From: Pseudomonadota bacterium
GTDB taxonomy: Bacteria > Pseudomonadota > Alphaproteobacteria > Acetobacterales > Acetobacteraceae
Assembly (NCBI GenBank): GCA_021828605.1
Contig: JAJZEG010000103.1
Coordinates: 1 to 8,606, forward strand
Reading direction: 5' to 3'
DNA: 8,606 bases
The position numbers and the translations under genes were made by a program. Within the stretch, counting starts at the first letter, position 1; each line of letters begins with the position of its first letter. Of this stretch, positions 5,534-8,606 are shown piece by piece. The notes under the pieces were generated by a model. That model was not told where the DNA came from and searched no databases. It was given only the letters and a program-made list of their open reading frames with translations.

Positions 5534-5983
5534 ATGAATGATGAGAAAACCGCTTTGGGACGCAAGATTTTGAAGCGGAAGAAGGCGATGGGGCTGAGTT
5601 GGCGCGATGTGGCGGCGCGGTTGGGCCATGCGCCGGTTTGGGTTTGTGCCGCCTGTATTGGCCAGATGTCGATGACCATGGAGACCGCCACACAAACAGC
5701 GCGGATTTTCGATCTCGATGAGGAGGAGACGGCGCTTCTGGTCGAGCCGCCTTATCGGGGGTCGTTGCCGAATGCGGTGCCAACCGATCCGCTGATTTAT
5801 CGGTTTTACGAGCTGGTGTCGGTTTATGGCACGACCTGGAAAGAGATGATCCATGAGGAGTTTGGTGACGGGATTATGAGTGCCATTGATTTCGACATGA
5901 CTATGGAGCGCCAGCCGGATCAGAAGGGCGACCGGGTGAAAATGGTGCTGAGTGGTAAGTTTTTACCCTATAAGCGTTATTGA
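5534..5983 (+). CDS. cynS: Cyanate hydratase (cyanase)
   Basis: Cyanase converts cyanate and bicarbonate to carbamate and CO2; carbamate then breaks down to ammonia and a second CO2. The enzyme is a cytoplasmic decamer. This 149-residue protein has the N-terminal HTH-like helical domain (about 1-75) and the highly conserved C-terminal domain: PTDPLIYRFYE (83-93), VYGTTWKEMIHEEFGDGIMS (97-116) and LSGKFLPYK (139-147). The three catalytic residues of the E. coli enzyme (Arg96, Glu99, Ser122) fall at Arg90, Glu93 and Ser116, with the same offset of six throughout, so it should be active. It is the last gene of the operon, 37 nt after the rhodanese. No cynT-type carbonic anhydrase and no cynR (LysR) gene are adjacent, unlike the E. 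coli cyn operon. Cyanate is probably produced inside this pathway as well as taken from the medium. Confidence 0.97.
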   Translation: MNDEKTALGRKILKRKKAMGLSWRDVAARLGHAPVWVCAACIGQMSMTMETATQTARIFDLDEEETALLVEPPYRGSLPNAVPTDPLIYRFYELVSVYGTTWKEMIHEEFGDGIMSAIDFDMTMERQPDQKGDRVKMVLSGKFLPYKRY

Positions 5984-5995
5984 GGCGGGTGGTGA

Positions 5996-6895
5996 TCAGG
6001 AGCCGGATAAAGCGCGGATACTGTTGATAATGGCGGAAAAATCATCGCCAGCATGCCCGGCTTCGACGAAGCGGCGATAAATATCGGCGGCGTGGGCGCC
6101 GAGTGCTGTATCTGCACCGGACTGGCGGGCGGCGTCCTGGCTGAGGGCGAGATCCTTGAGCATCAGCGCCGCCGCGAAACCGGGCTGGTAGGCCTTATTC
6201 GCCGGGCTCGCCGGGACCGGGCCGGGGACCGGGCAATAGCTGGTCAGCGCCCAGCATTGACCCGATGAGGTTGAGGCGACATCGAACAGGGCTTGGTGAT
6301 CAAGCCCGAGCTTTTCGGCCAGAATAAAGGCTTCGCTGACGCCGATCATCGAGATGCCGAGGATCATGTTGTTACAAATTTTGGCGGCCTGCCCGGCGCC
6401 CGCCGGGCCGCAATGCACGATTTTTTTGCCCATCAATGTGAGAATCGGCTCGGCGCGGGCGAAGGCCGGTTCAGCGCCGCCGACCATGAAAGTGAGGCTG
6501 CCAGCGATGGCGCCGCCGACCCCGCCGGAGACCGGCGCATCGAGGCAAGGGCAGTGCGCGGCCTCGGCCATTTGATGCGCGAGCCGCGCAGAGGCGACAT
6601 CAATGGTCGAGCAATCGATCAGCAGGCTCCCCGGTTGTGCGGTGGGCAGGATGGCGGTGAACACCTCCTGCACCAGCGCGCCGTTGGGCAGCATGGTGAT
6701 AATGATATCCGCCCCCTGCACCGCCTCGGCGATTGAGGCGGCGAGCGGGATGTTGGCGGTTTTGGCCTGGGCGCGGGCCTGATCCGCGACATCATAGCCG
6801 GTGAGCGTATGGCCCGCTTTGAGCAGGTTGCTGGCCATCGGCAGGCCCATATTGCCCAGGCCGATAAAGCCGATTTTGGTGCCAGATTGGGTCAT
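5996..6895 (-). CDS. mmsB: 3-hydroxyisobutyrate dehydrogenase
   Basis: This enzyme oxidises 3-hydroxyisobutyrate to methylmalonate semialdehyde with NAD+ in valine breakdown. The 299-residue protein shows the N-terminal Rossmann motif GFIGLGNMGLPMA (9-21), the substrate-binding block DAPVSGGVGGA (119-129), the catalytic lysine Lys172 in GAGQAAKICNN (166-176) and a C-terminal helical domain with QPGFAAALMLKDLALSQDAA (237-256). The stretch SGQCWALTSYCPVPGPVPAS (211-230) is typical of true 3-hydroxyisobutyrate dehydrogenases within the wider beta-hydroxyacid dehydrogenase family. AAGGAG at 6908-6903 (minus strand) stands 7 nt before the ATG. It follows mmsA by 23 nt on the same strand, so they form an operon that delivers the product directly to MmsA. 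Its 3' end is 12 nt from the convergent cynS. Confidence 0.95.
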   Translation of the reverse strand: MTQSGTKIGFIGLGNMGLPMASNLLKAGHTLTGYDVADQARAQAKTANIPLAASIAEAVQGADIIITMLPNGALVQEVFTAILPTAQPGSLLIDCSTIDVASARLAHQMAEAAHCPCLDAPVSGGVGGAIAGSLTFMVGGAEPAFARAEPILTLMGKKIVHCGPAGAGQAAKICNNMILGISMIGVSEAFILAEKLGLDHQALFDVASTSSGQCWALTSYCPVPGPVPASPANKAYQPGFAAALMLKDLALSQDAARQSGADTALGAHAADIYRRFVEAGHAGDDFSAIINSIRALSGS

Positions 6896-6918
6896 AAGCG
6901 GGCTCCTTGTGGGATCGA

Positions 6919-8418
6919 TCAGCCCATGGTCGGGATAACGAATTCAGCACCATCCTTGACGCCGGAGGGCCAGCGCGAGGTGACGGTTTTGGTTTTGGTG
7001 TAAAAGCGGATTGAATCCGGGCCGTGCTGGTTCAGATCGCCAAAGCCCGAGCGTTTCCAGCCGCCGAATGTGTGATAGGCGATGGGCACCGGGATCGGCA
7101 CATTGACGCCGACCATGCCGACTTGGACGCGCGAGACGAAATCGCGCGCGGCGTCGCCATCGCGGGTGAAAATCGCAACGCCATTGCCGTATTCATGCTC
7201 GCTGGGCAGGCGGAGCGCGTCCTCATAGGTTTTGGCGCGCACAATGCTAAGCACCGGGCCAAAGATTTCATCCCGATAAATGCTCATATCCGGGGTGACG
7301 TGATCAAACAGGCAGCCGCCGATGAAAAAACCATCCTCATAGCCCTGCATGGTGAAATCGCGGCCATCGACCAGCAATTTTGCCCCTTCTTTGACCCCGG
7401 CATCGATGTAACCGCGCACCCGCTGCAAGGCCGCCTTGGTGACCAGCGGGCCGTAATCGGCGGCGGCATCCGAGGACAGGCCGATTTTCAGGGCTTCGAC
7501 CCGCGGGATCAGTTTTTTCAGCAGCGCCTCGGCGGTCGCTTCGCCCACCGGCACCGCGACCGACACCGCCATGCAGCGTTCGCCCGCCGAGCCGTATCCC
7601 GCGCCGATCAGCGCATCGACCGCCTGGTCCAAATCCGCGTCGGGCATGATCAGCATGTGGTTTTTAGCCCCGCCGAAACATTGCGCGCGTTTACCGTTTT
7701 GGGCGGCGGTGGCGTAAATATAGTTGGCGATGGGCGATGAGCCGACAAAGCCGATGGCGGCGATGCGCGGGTCATGCAGCAGGGCGTCGACCGCGATTTT
7801 ATCGCCATTGATCACGTTCAGAATGCCCGGCGGGCCGCCAGCCTCGACGAAAAGTTCCGCAAGGCGCAGTGGCACCGAGGGGTCGCGCTCGGAGGGTTTG
7901 AGCACGAAGGCGTTGCCGCAGGCGATGGCCGGGGCGAGTTTCCAGAGCGGGATCATTGCCGGGAAATTGAACGGGGTGATGCCCGCGACCACGCCGAGCG
8001 GTTGGCGCAGCGAATAAACGTCAATGCCGGTGCCCGCACCCTCGGTGAACTCGCCTTTCAGCAAATGCGGAATACCGATGGCGAATTCGAGCACTTCGAC
8101 GCCGCGTTGGATGTCGCCCTTGGCGTCGGGGACGGTTTTGCCATGTTCGGAGGAGAGTAATTTCGCCAGCGGTTCCATGTTCTGGTTGATCAGATCCAGG
8201 AACTTCATCAACACCCGCGCCCGGCGCTGCGGGTTGGTGGCGGCCCAGGCGGGTTGGGCGGCGGCGGCGTTGGCGATGGCGGCCTGGACTTCGGCTTCGC
8301 TGGCGAGCGGCACTTTGGCTTGCACGGCGCCGGTATTGGGATCGAACACGTCATCGGTCCGGCCCGATTGGCCGGAGACGTGCTTACCACCGATGAAATG
8401 GGTGAGGGTTCGAGCCAT
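6919..8418 (-). CDS. mmsA: Methylmalonate-semialdehyde dehydrogenase (CoA-acylating)
   Basis: MmsA is the CoA-dependent aldehyde dehydrogenase that turns methylmalonate semialdehyde into propionyl-CoA in valine (and thymine) breakdown; many homologues also act on malonate semialdehyde in inositol breakdown. The 499-residue protein has the aldehyde dehydrogenase fold: GVVAGITPFNFPAMIPLW (142-159) with Asn152, GFVGSSPIANYIY (223-235), and catalytic Cys282 in GSAGERCMA (276-284). FGGAKNH (248-254), where ordinary aldehyde dehydrogenases carry the general-base Glu, is characteristic of the CoA-acylating MmsA group. GDLNQHGPDSIRFYTKTKTV near the C-terminus also fits. The ATG at 8418 was chosen over a GTG at 8427 because GGGAG stands 8 nt before it and overlaps the GTG. 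The gene leads the mmsA-mmsB operon. Product is secure; use in valine rather than inositol breakdown follows from mmsB. Confidence 0.96.
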   Translation of the reverse strand: MARTLTHFIGGKHVSGQSGRTDDVFDPNTGAVQAKVPLASEAEVQAAIANAAAAQPAWAATNPQRRARVLMKFLDLINQNMEPLAKLLSSEHGKTVPDAKGDIQRGVEVLEFAIGIPHLLKGEFTEGAGTGIDVYSLRQPLGVVAGITPFNFPAMIPLWKLAPAIACGNAFVLKPSERDPSVPLRLAELFVEAGGPPGILNVINGDKIAVDALLHDPRIAAIGFVGSSPIANYIYATAAQNGKRAQCFGGAKNHMLIMPDADLDQAVDALIGAGYGSAGERCMAVSVAVPVGEATAEALLKKLIPRVEALKIGLSSDAAADYGPLVTKAALQRVRGYIDAGVKEGAKLLVDGRDFTMQGYEDGFFIGGCLFDHVTPDMSIYRDEIFGPVLSIVRAKTYEDALRLPSEHEYGNGVAIFTRDGDAARDFVSRVQVGMVGVNVPIPVPIAYHTFGGWKRSGFGDLNQHGPDSIRFYTKTKTVTSRWPSGVKDGAEFVIPTMG

Positions 8419-8426
8419 TCTGGTCA

Positions 8427-8431
8427 CTCCC
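8427..8431 (-). promoter_or_regulatory. Ribosome binding site that decides the mmsA start
   Basis: On the minus strand GGGAG lies 8 nt before the ATG at 8418. The in-frame GTG at 8427 shares its first base with this site and has no site of its own upstream. Confidence 0.65.
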
Positions 8432-8448
8432 GTTGGCTATTATTGGTC

Positions 8449-8465
8449 GATACCGGACCGGCATC
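8449..8465. promoter_or_regulatory. Imperfect palindrome upstream of mmsA, possible operator
   Basis: GATACCGG-A-CCGGCATC has 8-bp arms with one mismatch around a single central base, extendable by one more pair (C8448 with G8466). It lies about 31-47 nt upstream of the mmsA ATG, in the 103-nt gap to the tRNA gene, where a regulator of the valine operon could act. No regulator gene is adjacent and no clear promoter boxes were recognised. Confidence 0.35.
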
Positions 8466-8521
8466 GGGCAGAATCGGAATGGGGGCGGGATGGGTCCGGT
8501 GCGGATGATTGGACGGATATA

Positions 8522-8596
8522 TGGTGCTGTCAGAGGGAATTGAACCCTCGACCTCCTCATTACCAATGAGGTGCTCTACCCCTGAGCTATGACAGC
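8522..8596 (-). tRNA. tRNA-Thr, anticodon GGU
   Basis: The cloverleaf is complete on the minus strand. The acceptor arms GCTGTCA (8596-8590) and TGACAGC (8532-8526) pair fully. The D-arm contains TAGCTCAGGGGTAGAGCA. The anticodon stem CCTCA/TGAGG encloses the loop TTGGTAA, with anticodon GGT at 8564-8562 (reads ACC and ACU threonine codons). The T-arm is GAGGG-TTCAATT-CCCTC. The discriminator A (8525) is followed by an encoded CCA (8524-8522). No terminator is evident after it, so the transcript end is unknown. Confidence 0.97.
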
Positions 8597-8606
8597 GATC
8601 CGCGCG

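Noticed and set aside
7024..7740. Plus-strand 238-residue frame
   Set aside because: It lies entirely antisense to mmsA; long shadow frames are expected in high-GC genes.

Overview
The window looks chromosomal and comes from a high-GC alphaproteobacterium. The family is probably Acetobacteraceae or another member of Rhodospirillales; this is inferred from protein style and from the small SRP RNA lying next to dnaX, and no search was run. It holds housekeeping RNA genes and core metabolism on the minus strand, with a five-gene accessory operon on the plus strand between them.

Left part (1-1669, all minus strand): reading in the direction of transcription, RNase P RNA (rnpB), a SOUL/heme-binding-like lipoprotein with an in-frame 30-bp tandem repeat, the small SRP (4.5S) RNA, and the start of dnaX (DNA polymerase III gamma/tau), which runs off the window edge. 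Both RNA genes have a -35/-10 pair with a 17-nt spacer placed where their 5' ends predict.

Middle (1707-5983): a TetR-type repressor on the minus strand diverges from a tight plus-strand operon. The operon encodes an OsmC-like protein, an acyl-CoA-dehydrogenase-like flavoprotein, a [2Fe-2S] ferredoxin, a two-domain rhodanese (thiosulfate sulfurtransferase type) and cyanase (cynS). The first three genes are separated by 1 nt or less. The 243-nt divergent region carries an 18-bp perfect-arm palindrome (likely the TetR operator) and, just upstream of it, a near-consensus sigma-54 (-24/-12) promoter. Cyanase degrades cyanate to ammonia and CO2, and rhodanese moves sulfane sulfur to or from cyanide. 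The operon is therefore most simply read as handling a small C-N-S compound (thiocyanate, isothiocyanate or cyanide type), with the flavoprotein and ferredoxin doing a redox step that ends in cyanate. The substrate is not known from the sequence. This is the most interesting part of the window.

Right part (5996-8596, minus strand): mmsA (methylmalonate-semialdehyde dehydrogenase) and mmsB (3-hydroxyisobutyrate dehydrogenase) form a two-gene valine-catabolism operon that converges on cynS with a 12-nt gap. A tRNA-Thr(GGU) gene with encoded CCA lies upstream of mmsA at the window edge. No insertion sequence, CRISPR array or phage gene was seen.
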